From contig JAHQVJ010000222.1 of NCBI GenBank assembly GCA_019634415.1, positions 1 through 53,956 of the forward strand: a stretch of DNA of 53,956 nucleotides, in the 5' to 3' direction. Source of the stretch: Myxococcales bacterium. Lineage in GTDB: Bacteria > Myxococcota_A > UBA796 > GCA-2862545. Below are positions 24,913 through 34,083 of the stretch, piece by piece; positions within the stretch are counted from its first letter, which is position 1; each line of letters starts with the position of its first letter. The notes below the pieces were generated by a model. It saw nothing but the letters and a program-made list of their open reading frames with translations, did not search any database and was not told the origin of the DNA. Both the position numbers and the translations under genes were made by a program.

Positions 24913-25881
24913 GTGTTGAGCACGGAGGACCGGGAGACCAGCGGAGCGGAGGTGCTCGCAGAGCAGCTGAACGCACCCCCCTCCCCCACACGACGGCCCA
25001 CCGTGGCCGCGCTGGAGGAGCGCCTCTTCCACCCCATCCAGCTGCTCGATCACGGCTTCGTGCGAGTGGTGGATTACATGGGCGACGACGACGCCATCGT
25101 ACAGGCCGCGCGCGTGTCCTACGGCAAGGGAACCCGCACGGCGCGCAGCGATCGGGGCCTGATCCGCTACCTGATGCGCCATCGACACACCACGCCCTTC
25201 GAGATGTGCGAGCTCAAGCTGCACGTCAAGCTCCCCATCTTCGTGGCCCGACAGTGGATCCGCCACCGCACGGCCAACGTCAACGAGATCTCCGCGCGCT
25301 ACTCCATCCTGGATCGGGAGTTCTACCTGCCTGATCCGGCGCAGGTGAACACACAGTCGGCGACGAACCGACAGGGGCGCGGAGAGGCGCTGACGGCAGA
25401 GCAGGCGGGCTCGGTGCTGGACCTGCTGCGGCGTGACGCCGTGCAGACCTTCGACACCTACCAGGCCCTGCTCAACGACGAGGGCGACGGCACGCCAGTA
25501 GACGCCACCGCTCCCCAGGTGGCACGGGAGCTGGCGCGCATGAACCTCACGCTGTCCACCTACACGCAGTGGTACTGGAAGGTGGACCTGCACAACCTCC
25601 TGCACTTCCTGTCGCTGCGCATGGACCCACACGCCCAGTACGAGATCCGGGTGTACGGCGACGCCATCGGCGACATCGTCGCGAGCTGGGTGCCCGCAGC
25701 GTGGGAGGCGTTCAGCGACTACCGGCTGGGCGCAGTGCTGTTCAGTCGCGAGGAGCTGCAGCTACTGCAGCGCATCCTCGCGGGCGAGGATCCGGACGAG
25801 CTACTGCCTGCTTCGTCGCTGTCGATGCGAGAGCGCGGCGCGTTCCGTCGCACCCTCGAGCTGGGACCGCCGAAGCGCTGA
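24913..25881 (+). CDS. thyX: Flavin-dependent thymidylate synthase ThyX
   Basis: A protein of up to 322 residues of the ThyX family, which methylates dUMP to dTMP using FAD, NADPH and methylenetetrahydrofolate. The signature RHRTANVNEISAR (RHRx7SxR) is at 117-129, and LMRHRHTTPFEMCELKLHVK and WYWKVDLHNLLHFLSLR complete the active site. The N-terminus is about 35 residues longer than many homologues. GTG 24913 sits directly on GGAGGA, so TTG 24916 or a later start may be the true one. No thyA is in the window. It ends nine bases from the convergent rpsN. Confidence 0.95.
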   Translation: MLSTEDRETSGAEVLAEQLNAPPSPTRRPTVAALEERLFHPIQLLDHGFVRVVDYMGDDDAIVQAARVSYGKGTRTARSDRGLIRYLMRHRHTTPFEMCELKLHVKLPIFVARQWIRHRTANVNEISARYSILDREFYLPDPAQVNTQSATNRQGRGEALTAEQAGSVLDLLRRDAVQTFDTYQALLNDEGDGTPVDATAPQVARELARMNLTLSTYTQWYWKVDLHNLLHFLSLRMDPHAQYEIRVYGDAIGDIVASWVPAAWEAFSDYRLGAVLFSREELQLLQRILAGEDPDELLPASSLSMRERGAFRRTLELGPPKR

Positions 25882-25890
25882 ACCTGGTGG

Positions 25891-26196
25891 CTACCAGGAC
25901 GCCTTCATGATGCCCGGGAGCTTGCCCTCGAGGGCGAGCTCGCGGAAGGCGATGCGCGACAGCATGAACTTCCGGTAGACGGCCCGGGGGCGCCCAGTCA
26001 CGATGCAGCGGGTGCGCAAGCGCACGGGCGACGAGTTGCGGGGAAGGCGCGCCAGCGCCTCGCGTGCGGCCTGCCGCTCTTCGGCGGAGGCGGACATGTC
26101 ACGTGCCTTGCGCTTCAGGATCTCGCGCCGCGCAGCGTAGCGGCGAACCAGCTTCTCACGCCGCTTCTGCTTGTTGATGGCGCTCTTCTTGGCCAT
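25891..26196 (-). CDS. rpsN: 30S ribosomal protein S14 (zinc-free type)
   Basis: A 101-residue S14: MAKKSAINKQKRREKLVRRY at the start, then SSPVRLRTRCIVTGRPRAVY, and ending GIMKASW as in other S14 proteins. The length and lack of the two CxxC pairs place it in the zinc-independent class. It stands alone instead of in the usual spc operon. ATG 26196 has GAGG nearby. The 101 bp to the divergent membrane-anchored gene should hold promoters for both; no Zur-like palindrome was seen there. Confidence 0.96.
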   Translation of the reverse strand: MAKKSAINKQKRREKLVRRYAARREILKRKARDMSASAEERQAAREALARLPRNSSPVRLRTRCIVTGRPRAVYRKFMLSRIAFRELALEGKLPGIMKASW

Positions 26197-26297
26197 GTTG
26201 GTACCTCGTGGGATGCATAAGACGGGCCATCCCTATCCATTCGTGGCCAGCCGGGCCACAACGCGAGCGTTAAGCGATGGCCTGTCCCGGAGCCTAG

Positions 26298-28835
26298 ATG
26301 AACTGGACGAATTGGTTGCCCGCCGTCTTGCTCACCGCCTTCGTAGCCGGTGCGATCATCTGGTACAACCAGGGCGACGGATACGGGCAGTCCAAGCGCT
26401 CCCGCTCCTGCCAGTCCTTGTCGGGCGAGCCGATGGACCGCGTGGATGCCTGCTTCCGCGAGGTGCCGAGCTCGACGCTGTCGAGCAAGGCGCGCAGCAC
26501 GCTGGACGAGCTGGCGGAGAAGGGCGACCTGCTGGCCGTCGGCGCCAAGCTCCCAAGGGCGCTGGAGCAGAAGTCGGTGGCGGACCATCCCGACGTGCTC
26601 GGTCTGCTGATGGGCACCGACGAGGAGGCGGCGGCCAAGAAGATCGCCGACATGGGCGTGTACACGGTGGTGGTCCATCGGGACCTGACCGGTGCCGTGG
26701 ACCGCGACAACGTCGTGCTCGCCCGGCTGGCCTACCACGACCATCTACAGTGGTTCAAGCTTCGCTACGTCACCCCGGACCTGTTCGTCTACGTGGTTCG
26801 GATGGGCCTGGGACCGATCTCGGTGGACGTGGGCGACCAGCTGCTGCGAGGTCTGCGAGCACGGCTGCAGGGCCTGCCACGCGAGGCCTACCCGGTGCAG
26901 ACCTGGCAGCCCGACGTGCTCCGCGTCATCGCGGGCGTTCGCCTGCAGGGCAACGCGCTCGCCTTCCGCCACGAGATCGTGGGAGGAGAGGGCCAAGGCA
27001 GGCGCATCCCGGTGGTGGACCTGCTGCTCGACGGCCTGGCCGACAAGCTGCGCCGCGAGTGGGAGCGCAAGGTGGAGCCCGACGGGCACGGCCGCCTGGA
27101 GGACCGCCTCGACGATGCACGGCTGGAGGTGCACATCGTCACCGAGCGCGCGCCCGTGGAGCCGCGCAGCCGCGACGCCATCTTCGATCTGTGGGAGATG
27201 GGCATGGACGGCATGATGTTCCGCCAGCGCGAGGCAAAGCGGGGGGAGGACCTGGACGAGAAGTTCACCTACCTGCCCGGCTCGGAGCTGGTGGCCCGGT
27301 CGCACCGCTCGGCGGACCAGTTCCTACAGCACGCGGTGAAGCGCTTCGGCTGGCACGACCAACGCCCCTGGGAGAAGGACCCACGCACGCGGCTCGACCT
27401 CATCCGCGACGTGCACTTCATGGAGTCGGAGCCAGGGGGTGGCTTCGCGGTCCGACTGGTGCGGGGCATGCCCGAGGTCCCGCTGGACTGGGTGACCGAC
27501 CGCAACGTGCAGGACATGCTGGTGTCGGGCGGCGAGTGGTGGCTCGAGAACCTCCAGCAGGACGGGAGCTTCGAGTACAAGTACTGGCCCGTCCAGAACA
27601 GGCGCTCCACCGAATACAACGAGGTGCGCCACATCCTGGGTGCCCGCGACCTGGCCGACACCTGGCGCTACCGCAACGACCACCGCTACCTGCAGGGCTC
27701 GCGGGCCTCGATGGACTGGCTACTGAACTTCGCCGTCGATGCCGAAGACGCCGAGCAGGGCCCCCTGCCCCATCCTCCCAAGGGCACGCTGCTGTTCCGC
27801 TACCCCAGCTACGCGCTGCAGAAGATGGTGAAGAAGCAGGCCAACCAGAAGCTCGGCACCGTGGCCGTGGGCCTGCTGGGCTGGATCGCCTGGGCCGAGG
27901 CGTCGGGCTCCACCGCCGAGGATCATCGGATCCGTCGGATGGCGGAGTTCACGCGCGCCCTGCAGGAACCCGACGGTCGCTTCCGGGCCTACTTCGTGCA
28001 TCGGGGCCACTCCTACGAGAACAACAAGAACGACATCGTGCCCGGTGAGGCCATGCTCGCGCTGGGAATGGTGGCGGAGTACTTCGACGAGCCCGAGTGG
28101 ATCGAGGCCTACGACAAGTTCATCGAGTACTACCAGCCCTGGTTCCGCAAGCGGGCGAAGCGCAAGCGGGCCACCGGTCGCTGGCCCCACGACACCTACG
28201 TCAACCAGGACCGACTGGATCTGGTGCAGTTCGGCCCCTGGTCGGTGATGGCTGCCAAGCAGGTCTACAAGCTCACACAGCGCGCAGACGCCGCCGAGTT
28301 CGGGCTCGAGGTCGCCGACTGGATGATCGACAACTACCAGTGGCAGGGCGCTCGCTCCCCCTGGCCCGACTACGTGGGCGGCTACTACAAGCTACCCAAC
28401 GAGCTCCCGGCGATGCAGACCTTCTGCTACTCCGAGGGCACCGCGGCCGCCTACACCCTCGCCAGCCGCTACGCGCCGGACCGCAAGGGCAAGTACGAGC
28501 TGTCCACCAAGGAGGCCATCCGCTTCCTCGAGGTCATGCAGTTCGACGAGCTCGACAGCTACTTCGTGGCCCGTCCCGACAAGATCCACGGCGGCATCAA
28601 GTACACGATGGCCGAGAACAAGGTGCGCACGGACTACGTGGGGCACGGGCTGTCCACCCTGTCGCAGTGGCTCGACGGCCGCGCCTACGACCCTGCGGTG
28701 CAGCTGGACATCTACCCCCCCGAGGACCTGACCCGACCGGCCGGGAGCCCCGGGAGCGTTCCCGGGCTCGACTACAGCCAGTCGGATCTGTGGCTGCCCT
28801 CTCGCGAGGGCCGCCAAGGCGCGTCTGTGCCTTAG
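26298..28835 (+). CDS. Membrane-anchored protein, AMMECR1-like region plus alpha/alpha-barrel domain
   Basis: An 845-residue protein starting at ATG 26298 behind GGAG. One N-terminal anchor (WLPAVLLTAFVAGAIIW) is followed by a soluble region. Residues about 200-370 show a pattern (MGMDGMMFRQREA, FTYLPGSELV, FLQHAVKRFGW) that recalls AMMECR1 proteins, without the full signature. From about 390 onward, helical hairpins with repeated Trp/Tyr-rich motifs (GGEWWLENLQQDGSFEYKYW, NNKNDIVPGEAMLALGM) fit a six-hairpin barrel as in glycosidases and epimerases. The substrate and both domain names are tentative. Its stop overlaps the caspase gene by four bases. Confidence 0.6.
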   Translation: MNWTNWLPAVLLTAFVAGAIIWYNQGDGYGQSKRSRSCQSLSGEPMDRVDACFREVPSSTLSSKARSTLDELAEKGDLLAVGAKLPRALEQKSVADHPDVLGLLMGTDEEAAAKKIADMGVYTVVVHRDLTGAVDRDNVVLARLAYHDHLQWFKLRYVTPDLFVYVVRMGLGPISVDVGDQLLRGLRARLQGLPREAYPVQTWQPDVLRVIAGVRLQGNALAFRHEIVGGEGQGRRIPVVDLLLDGLADKLRREWERKVEPDGHGRLEDRLDDARLEVHIVTERAPVEPRSRDAIFDLWEMGMDGMMFRQREAKRGEDLDEKFTYLPGSELVARSHRSADQFLQHAVKRFGWHDQRPWEKDPRTRLDLIRDVHFMESEPGGGFAVRLVRGMPEVPLDWVTDRNVQDMLVSGGEWWLENLQQDGSFEYKYWPVQNRRSTEYNEVRHILGARDLADTWRYRNDHRYLQGSRASMDWLLNFAVDAEDAEQGPLPHPPKGTLLFRYPSYALQKMVKKQANQKLGTVAVGLLGWIAWAEASGSTAEDHRIRRMAEFTRALQEPDGRFRAYFVHRGHSYENNKNDIVPGEAMLALGMVAEYFDEPEWIEAYDKFIEYYQPWFRKRAKRKRATGRWPHDTYVNQDRLDLVQFGPWSVMAAKQVYKLTQRADAAEFGLEVADWMIDNYQWQGARSPWPDYVGGYYKLPNELPAMQTFCYSEGTAAAYTLASRYAPDRKGKYELSTKEAIRFLEVMQFDELDSYFVARPDKIHGGIKYTMAENKVRTDYVGHGLSTLSQWLDGRAYDPAVQLDIYPPEDLTRPAGSPGSVPGLDYSQSDLWLPSREGRQGASVP

Positions 28836-31156
28836 AACTGCACGCCGGCGACCACGCCGGGCCAGGCCCGGATCTCCCGGTCCTCTGCGAACGCGTAGCC
28901 GGGGGCGATGTCGAGCCGCTTGTCGGAGTTGATGGGCAGCCGCATGGCCATGGACACGCCGCCGAAGACCGCCAGCTGCTTCGCCAGCTGGGCCCCCAGC
29001 GTGACGCGCCCCCGCACCACGGAGGTGTTGTTGCGGATGTCGAAGGCGTCGAACTCCACGGCCTCGCCATCCACCAGCTGCGTGATGTCGGCCACGGGCA
29101 GGTAGTTCTGCCAGATCCCGTCGATGTCGAGCCAGAAGGTCTCGCCCATGGGTGCGTGGCCGCCCCATCCCAGCCCGTACCAGGCGTGACGACCGGGTAC
29201 CCCACCCACACCGAACACCGTGTGGAAGTAGTCCCCGCCGAGCTTGAACTCGGCGTTCACCAGGTCGGACTCCGACGCATAGGCCAGCAGATCGTGGCGG
29301 CCCTTCCGCTCGATGGTGAGCAAGCCCAGGGCGAGCCCGTCCACGTCGTCGGCCACGTTCACGAGCCCGATCTGTAGGCCCTTCACGTGCTTGCCGGCGT
29401 TGACGAAGCCGATCTGGCCCCCCTCGACGTCCTTGGCCACGTTCACACCGCCGGCCTGGACTCCTCGCAGATCGCCCGCCACGTTCAGCCCCACCGTGGC
29501 CTGCAGCCCCTCGGAGGATCCCGGCGCGACGTTGGCGCCCACGCTCACCTGGGCACCGTGGATGGACTTGGCGACGTTCACGCCCACCGTGCCCTGCAGC
29601 CCCTTGGCGTCGGCGCTGGTGACGTTGGCCCCCACGCTCGCCTGCAGCGACCGCATCTCGCGATGGGCCATGTTCACGCCGAGGGTGACCTGTGCGCCGC
29701 GCAGCCCGGCCGTGGCCAGGTTGCCCCCGAGGGAGGCTTGGATGGCGCCGACGCGCTGGCCAGCGTTGGCTCCCAGGGACAGCTGCAGCCCGCGCACGTC
29801 ACCGGTGACGACGTTGGCGCCCAGGGTGGCCTGCAGGCCACTGGACTCGGCCGCCCAGTTCCCTCCCAGCGACAGGACGAGCCCCTCGGAGCGGCCCTGC
29901 ACCAACACCGCACCCAGCGCCACTGCAGCCCCCTGCAGCTCGGGCGACTGGATGCCCACCAGGCCCAGCACCGCGGTGTCCACCCCGCCCCGCACCCAGG
30001 GAAGCCCCGGAGCCAGCGCGAGCCGCGGCGCGCGACGCCGCTTGCTGGTGTTCACCATCTGCGCCTGCGGTGCCACGACCCCGTCCGAGAGCTCCGCGGT
30101 GGGCGGAGTGCCGCCGCCGCGGGCCACCGCGTTCTCCGCATCGAACCACCGCAGATCCGAGGCGTCGAGCAGCGTGGAGGCCCCGGTGACCAGCGTGACG
30201 GTGGCCACCGCATAGCGGTCGCTGCCGGGCACGGTGAACACCACGTCGTAGCTCCCCGACCCGAGCCCCAGCTCGATGGCGCGCCCCGAGGGCTTCAGCA
30301 GCTCCGCCACCAGATCGCCGTCGTCGTCGCGGATCAGGGCTCGACCATCGAGCGCCTCGTCGAGCACCAGGCTCGCCGTGGTCAGCTGCAGATCGGTGAT
30401 CACCAGGTTGCCTTCCCCCGACAGGTGGTTGTCGCGGCTGGCGTGCTGCGGCCCGTGCTGGGTGCGCTCGGTGCGCTGCAGCGTCTCCTCGTAGGCGAAG
30501 GCGTAGGCCTCGTCGAGGGTGACACGACCGTCGCCGGACAGATCCGCCGCACCGCGCAGCCCCGAGGCCAGGTAGTGGGTGAAGTAGGAGCCACCGATGC
30601 GCTCGGCCTCCTGCGACACCTCGTCGGCGGCACTCGACGTGATGTAGGCGAAGCCGTCCACGCTGTTGGACTCGTCCACCAGGAAGGGCGCCACGCGCGT
30701 GCCTCCCTTCGACCGGATCATGGCGCCGGACGAGCACGAGTCGAGGATGGCGACCCGCACCTCGGCCTTGAGCGTCTCCAGCTCGGCGCGGAGCTGCGGG
30801 TAGCCGAAGTGCTCCTCCCCGAGCATCAGCCCCTCCTCGTCGGAGTGGCCCGAGTAGTAGAAGATCACCTCGGAGCGCGTGGTGGCGTCCTCGAGGTCCG
30901 CCCGCAGCGAGCCCAGCGCGTCGCGGAGCGAGCCCACCGAGGGGTCGAGCAGCAGGGTGCGATCCACCCCGCTCACCCCGCCGAGCTGAGTGAGCACGTC
31001 GCTCATGCTGCGCGCGTCGTCGTGGGCGTAGCGCAAGGTCACGCGCTCCCCACCGCCGTCGTTCGCACCCACCAGCAGTGCGTGGCGCCGTACCGCTTCC
31101 CCTGCGGACGCATCGACTGCGCCCGCGAGCATCGCCAAGCCGAAGGAAACCATCAT
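28832..31156 (-). CDS. Caspase-fold (C14) protein with EF-hand, surface repeats and C-terminal barrel-like domain
   Basis: A 774-residue exported protein. A signal peptide (about 1-19) precedes a caspase domain with dyad His104 in FYYSGHSDE and Cys141 in AILDSCSSGAM. An EF-hand-like loop (DLSGDGRVTLDE) lies near 205. After a Pro-rich linker and a basic KRRRAPR patch come about twelve GLQ-SLG-AN-type repeats (residues about 435-620), like the LA_2272 surface-repeat group. The last 130 residues look like an outer-membrane beta barrel and end in Phe (VVAGVQF). It is the third gene of a coupled ECF sigma/anti-sigma operon (ATGA at 31153-31156). Confidence 0.85.
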   Translation of the reverse strand: MMVSFGLAMLAGAVDASAGEAVRRHALLVGANDGGGERVTLRYAHDDARSMSDVLTQLGGVSGVDRTLLLDPSVGSLRDALGSLRADLEDATTRSEVIFYYSGHSDEEGLMLGEEHFGYPQLRAELETLKAEVRVAILDSCSSGAMIRSKGGTRVAPFLVDESNSVDGFAYITSSAADEVSQEAERIGGSYFTHYLASGLRGAADLSGDGRVTLDEAYAFAYEETLQRTERTQHGPQHASRDNHLSGEGNLVITDLQLTTASLVLDEALDGRALIRDDDGDLVAELLKPSGRAIELGLGSGSYDVVFTVPGSDRYAVATVTLVTGASTLLDASDLRWFDAENAVARGGGTPPTAELSDGVVAPQAQMVNTSKRRRAPRLALAPGLPWVRGGVDTAVLGLVGIQSPELQGAAVALGAVLVQGRSEGLVLSLGGNWAAESSGLQATLGANVVTGDVRGLQLSLGANAGQRVGAIQASLGGNLATAGLRGAQVTLGVNMAHREMRSLQASVGANVTSADAKGLQGTVGVNVAKSIHGAQVSVGANVAPGSSEGLQATVGLNVAGDLRGVQAGGVNVAKDVEGGQIGFVNAGKHVKGLQIGLVNVADDVDGLALGLLTIERKGRHDLLAYASESDLVNAEFKLGGDYFHTVFGVGGVPGRHAWYGLGWGGHAPMGETFWLDIDGIWQNYLPVADITQLVDGEAVEFDAFDIRNNTSVVRGRVTLGAQLAKQLAVFGGVSMAMRLPINSDKRLDIAPGYAFAEDREIRAWPGVVAGVQF
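29320..29842 (-). repeat. Tandem 14-16-residue surface repeats within the caspase gene
   Basis: About twelve diverged units of the form G-hydrophobic-Q-x-(S/T)-hydrophobic-G-x-N-hydrophobic, for example GLQATLGANVV, GAQVSVGANVA and GLQIGLVNVAD. Later units change from SLGAN to GFVNA. The periodicity suggests a beta solenoid or extended barrel strand set. Confidence 0.75.
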
Positions 31157-31947
31157 CGTGCACCCGCCTTGAGAATCAACAAATCCTGTTGGTCCAGATC
31201 GCCACCGAGCGGAAGCTCGGCCTGCTGGACGTCCTCCGAGCCTGCCAGGTTCTCGGCGGCCCGCACCACGCGGTCCACCGAGATCGGCTGCCCGGAGGTC
31301 ACGAAGAAGAAGCGCTCGAAGTTGGGCGCGTCGTCGAGCTCGTAGGCATGGGGGAGCATGTGACGGCCCTGGGGCATCAGCGTGTTCTCGCCGTCGGGTG
31401 CGTGCACGGTGACCTCACCACGGCCGTCGATGCTCACCATCACGCCGTGCACGGGCGTGTCGTCGACCGTCTTGTAGCCCAGCTGCAGGCGGTCTCCGCG
31501 AAGCAACACCGTGCCGTTCTGCATGCGCTTGGTCTGACCGCGCACCTGCCGGTACACGTAGAACTTGGGCGTCTCGGCGCCCTTCAGGCCGATGACGCCA
31601 TCGGTGGGGTGGATGACCGACTCCATCCCCTCCTCCACACCAGCCCCTCCGCCCAGGACCACGAAGGCCATGCCCGCAGCCAAGACCGGCATCATCAGCA
31701 CCGACAGGTTGCGCCAGCTCCGCTGACGCGCCGCCGATGCATCTCGGGTGCGCGCGACGTGCACGCGGCGCTCCAGGTCGGGCACCAGGACATCGGGCGG
31801 GTGGGCCGAGAGGAAGGCCGAGTCGGCCTCCTCCAGGGCTTCCAGTCGCGCGCGCGCATCCGGATCGGCCATCACCCGAGCACGCTGCTCCGAGCTGGCC
31901 TCGCCGAGGTGCACTCGCTCGACGATCAGGTCAGGGACGCGGCTCAT
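31153..31947 (-). CDS. Anti-sigma-like single-pass membrane protein
   Basis: A 264-residue protein. The N-terminal 75 residues are a helical cytosolic segment (ASSEQRARVMADPDARARLEA) resembling anti-sigma regulators. One transmembrane span follows near 82-103 (LMMPVLAAGMAFVVLGGG), then a periplasmic domain with KFYVYRQVRGQTKRMQNGT and DRLQLGYK, which fits the DUF4384/ActD-like group. It overlaps the sigma gene by ATGA at 31944-31947 and the caspase gene by ATGA at 31153-31156, supporting one transcript and matched dosage. That it binds the sigma factor is inferred from position. Confidence 0.75.
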   Translation of the reverse strand: MSRVPDLIVERVHLGEASSEQRARVMADPDARARLEALEEADSAFLSAHPPDVLVPDLERRVHVARTRDASAARQRSWRNLSVLMMPVLAAGMAFVVLGGGAGVEEGMESVIHPTDGVIGLKGAETPKFYVYRQVRGQTKRMQNGTVLLRGDRLQLGYKTVDDTPVHGVMVSIDGRGEVTVHAPDGENTLMPQGRHMLPHAYELDDAPNFERFFFVTSGQPISVDRVVRAAENLAGSEDVQQAELPLGGDLDQQDLLILKAGAR

Positions 31948-32426
31948 GCGACCTCCTCGATCTCGGCGACGTGGGCTTTGAGAAGACGCAGGCGCTTGCG
32001 CACACCGGACACCGACAAGCCCACCTCGTCAGCGACCTCCTGCAGGGTCATGCCATCCACCAAGTGCATCACCGCCATCTCCCGCGTGTTCGGCAGCTCT
32101 CGCTCGAACACGCGGTCCAGCACGGCGTTGATCAGGGTGCGATCCTCCGCGTCGGGCGCCGTGGCGATGCGCTCCACCAGGTCCGTGTCGGCATCCTGAG
32201 GACGCCGTCGCTTCGACCGCATGCGGTTGAGACACACGTTCGTCGCCGTGCGGTACAGGAACGAGGACGGGGCCGCGACCTCGAGCCGTTCCTGTCGTCG
32301 GCAGACTTCGACGAATACGTCTTGCATGGCCTCCACGGCCTCCTCGTCGTTTCGAAGGAGCGCCCGGCAGCGACGGTGAACCATCGCCCCGTAGCGGGTG
32401 TACAGATGCTGGATGTCGACGCCCAT
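31944..32426 (-). CDS. ECF-type RNA polymerase sigma factor
   Basis: A 160-residue sigma-70-family factor with region 2 (RNDEEAVEAMQDVFVEVCRR, then FLYRTATNVCLNRMRSKRRR) and region 4 (DGMTLQEVADEVGLSVSGVRKRLRLLKAH). There are no regions 1 or 3, as expected for ECF factors. ATG 32426 follows GAGGGGG. It leads the sigma/anti-sigma/caspase operon and is divergent from the ASST-like gene; the 160 bp between are the place to look for an autoregulated promoter. Confidence 0.95.
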   Translation of the reverse strand: MGVDIQHLYTRYGAMVHRRCRALLRNDEEAVEAMQDVFVEVCRRQERLEVAAPSSFLYRTATNVCLNRMRSKRRRPQDADTDLVERIATAPDAEDRTLINAVLDRVFERELPNTREMAVMHLVDGMTLQEVADEVGLSVSGVRKRLRLLKAHVAEIEEVA

Positions 32427-32586
32427 CGGCCCCCTCTGCTGTCGTGGTGACCGGGCTCACACGCTCCGACACCGCGTCGCGCGCCAGGTGTCACTCCCCA
32501 CGTCAATCGTCAACTCTTCCGTCCGAACCACTTTGTGCTTGCCGTCGGAGAATGCGGACGCCACCATGGAGTCAACGGGGGAGCGG

Positions 32587-34083
32587 ATGCGAATGCCGTT
32601 CAGGCTTGGGCCGGCACTGGGGCTGGGACTGCTCGTGGGATGCAGTCCCTTCGAGGGGTTCCCGTCCGCCACTGGAACGCCCACCTCCAAGGCCTACCCC
32701 ACCACCACCGACACGAGCCCCACGACCTCCACCACCGACAGCGGCACGCTGGAGCCCTACGACCGAATCGGCCGGCTGGGCTGGCACCTGCACCCCGACG
32801 TGGGCAGCGTGGTGTTCGTGACCTGGGAGCAGACGGCGCCCGAGGACGTGGTGGTGGAGTACTCCTTCGAGAAGGGAGAGTGGCTGCGGAGTCCGGTGGT
32901 GGCAGGAAACGCAGGACCCAACCAGCGCGTGATCGTGGGGATCCCCTACGGCACCCAGACCACCAAGGTGGACGGTCGCGCCGTGGGCCTTCCGCGGCTG
33001 GCGGACTACCGCCTGGTCGCACTGGCGGACGGGTTCGTAGTGGAGGCAGAGCAGCCCATCGCCGTGGCTCCTGCTCCCCCCACCCTCCCCCTCCCCGAGG
33101 TCCAGATCAGCGACGAGCGATCGTGGCTGCCCGAGGGCCACTATGTGCTCACCTCGATCAACGAGGAGCCCGTGGGCTGGGCGGGCGGATGGTACTGGAC
33201 CGTGATCTACGACCGCCAGGGCCGTCCGGTGTGGGCCCATCGCGCTCCCGATCGCAACTGGACCCTGTTCGCCCAGGTCTCCCAGTCCGGCGACCACCTC
33301 CTGTGGGACGAGATCACCGAGTGGTCCGACTTCGACGACGGTGCAGGCAGCCAGATCCATCGCACCTACCTGGACGACCGGATCTCCACCGTCAAGACAC
33401 CTGGGCTACACCACGCCTTCGTGGAGCTCCCCGACGGCACGCTGGCCTGGGGCAGCAAGGTGCATGGCGGGGCCGAGGCGCTGGTGGCCCTGGCCCCCGA
33501 CAAGAACAAGGTCGACGTGCTGTGGACCTGCGAGACGGACTGGCCGGGCTCCATCGACGAGTGGGGCCTCTGCCAGTCCAACGGCCTGTTCTACCGCGCG
33601 GACACGGACTCGTTCCTCTACAGCTTCTACACCAACAACTCCCTGGTGGAAGTGAGCCGCACGGGCGACACGCTGTGGTGGGCTGGCACGGTGCCCGGCG
33701 GCTTCGACTTCAACCCGCCCGAGTCCCAGTTCGACTGGCAGCACGGCGTGTCCTACACCGACGACGGCACGCTGCTGGTGTCGTCGCGCGCGCTGGTGAA
33801 CGACACCTTCACCACGATGCTGCGCGAGTATCAGGTGCGGCCCGTTCGGCGCATCCTCGAAGAGGTATGGAGCTTCGACGCCGAGGAATACGCCATCACC
33901 AACGGAGACGCCTGGCGCCTCGACAACGGCAACACCCTGCACACGCTGGGAAGTGCTGGCGTGTTGCTCGAGGTCACCCAGGAGAAGACGGTGGTGTGGC
34001 GCCTCGACTTCGGCGGCGACCATCTGCTGGGCCGCAGCGAGCTCGTCACGGACCTCTACGACCTCGTCAAGCCCGCTCCCTGA
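32587..34083 (+). CDS. ASST-like (arylsulfotransferase-family) lipoprotein, second copy
   Basis: A 498-residue paralogue of the 2058-3428 protein. Its signal ends in LLVGC, a Thr/Ser/Pro linker (SKAYPTTTDTSPTTSTTDSG) follows, and the propeller domain carries DWQHGVSYTDDGTLLVSS, LREYQVRPVRRILEEVWSFD and DNGNTLHTLGS. ATG 32587 is used because GGGGGAG precedes it; ATG 32593 has equally fitting spacing. The conserved His in QHG is the best candidate for catalysis by analogy with ASST. It is divergent from the sigma operon and overlaps the nuclease-like gene by 17 bp. Confidence 0.75.
   Translation: MRMPFRLGPALGLGLLVGCSPFEGFPSATGTPTSKAYPTTTDTSPTTSTTDSGTLEPYDRIGRLGWHLHPDVGSVVFVTWEQTAPEDVVVEYSFEKGEWLRSPVVAGNAGPNQRVIVGIPYGTQTTKVDGRAVGLPRLADYRLVALADGFVVEAEQPIAVAPAPPTLPLPEVQISDERSWLPEGHYVLTSINEEPVGWAGGWYWTVIYDRQGRPVWAHRAPDRNWTLFAQVSQSGDHLLWDEITEWSDFDDGAGSQIHRTYLDDRISTVKTPGLHHAFVELPDGTLAWGSKVHGGAEALVALAPDKNKVDVLWTCETDWPGSIDEWGLCQSNGLFYRADTDSFLYSFYTNNSLVEVSRTGDTLWWAGTVPGGFDFNPPESQFDWQHGVSYTDDGTLLVSSRALVNDTFTTMLREYQVRPVRRILEEVWSFDAEEYAITNGDAWRLDNGNTLHTLGSAGVLLEVTQEKTVVWRLDFGGDHLLGRSELVTDLYDLVKPAP

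Noticed and set aside
26171..28048. A 625-codon plus-strand frame
   Set aside because: It overlaps the 26298-28835 gene in another frame and is Arg/Gly/Ala-rich without motifs.
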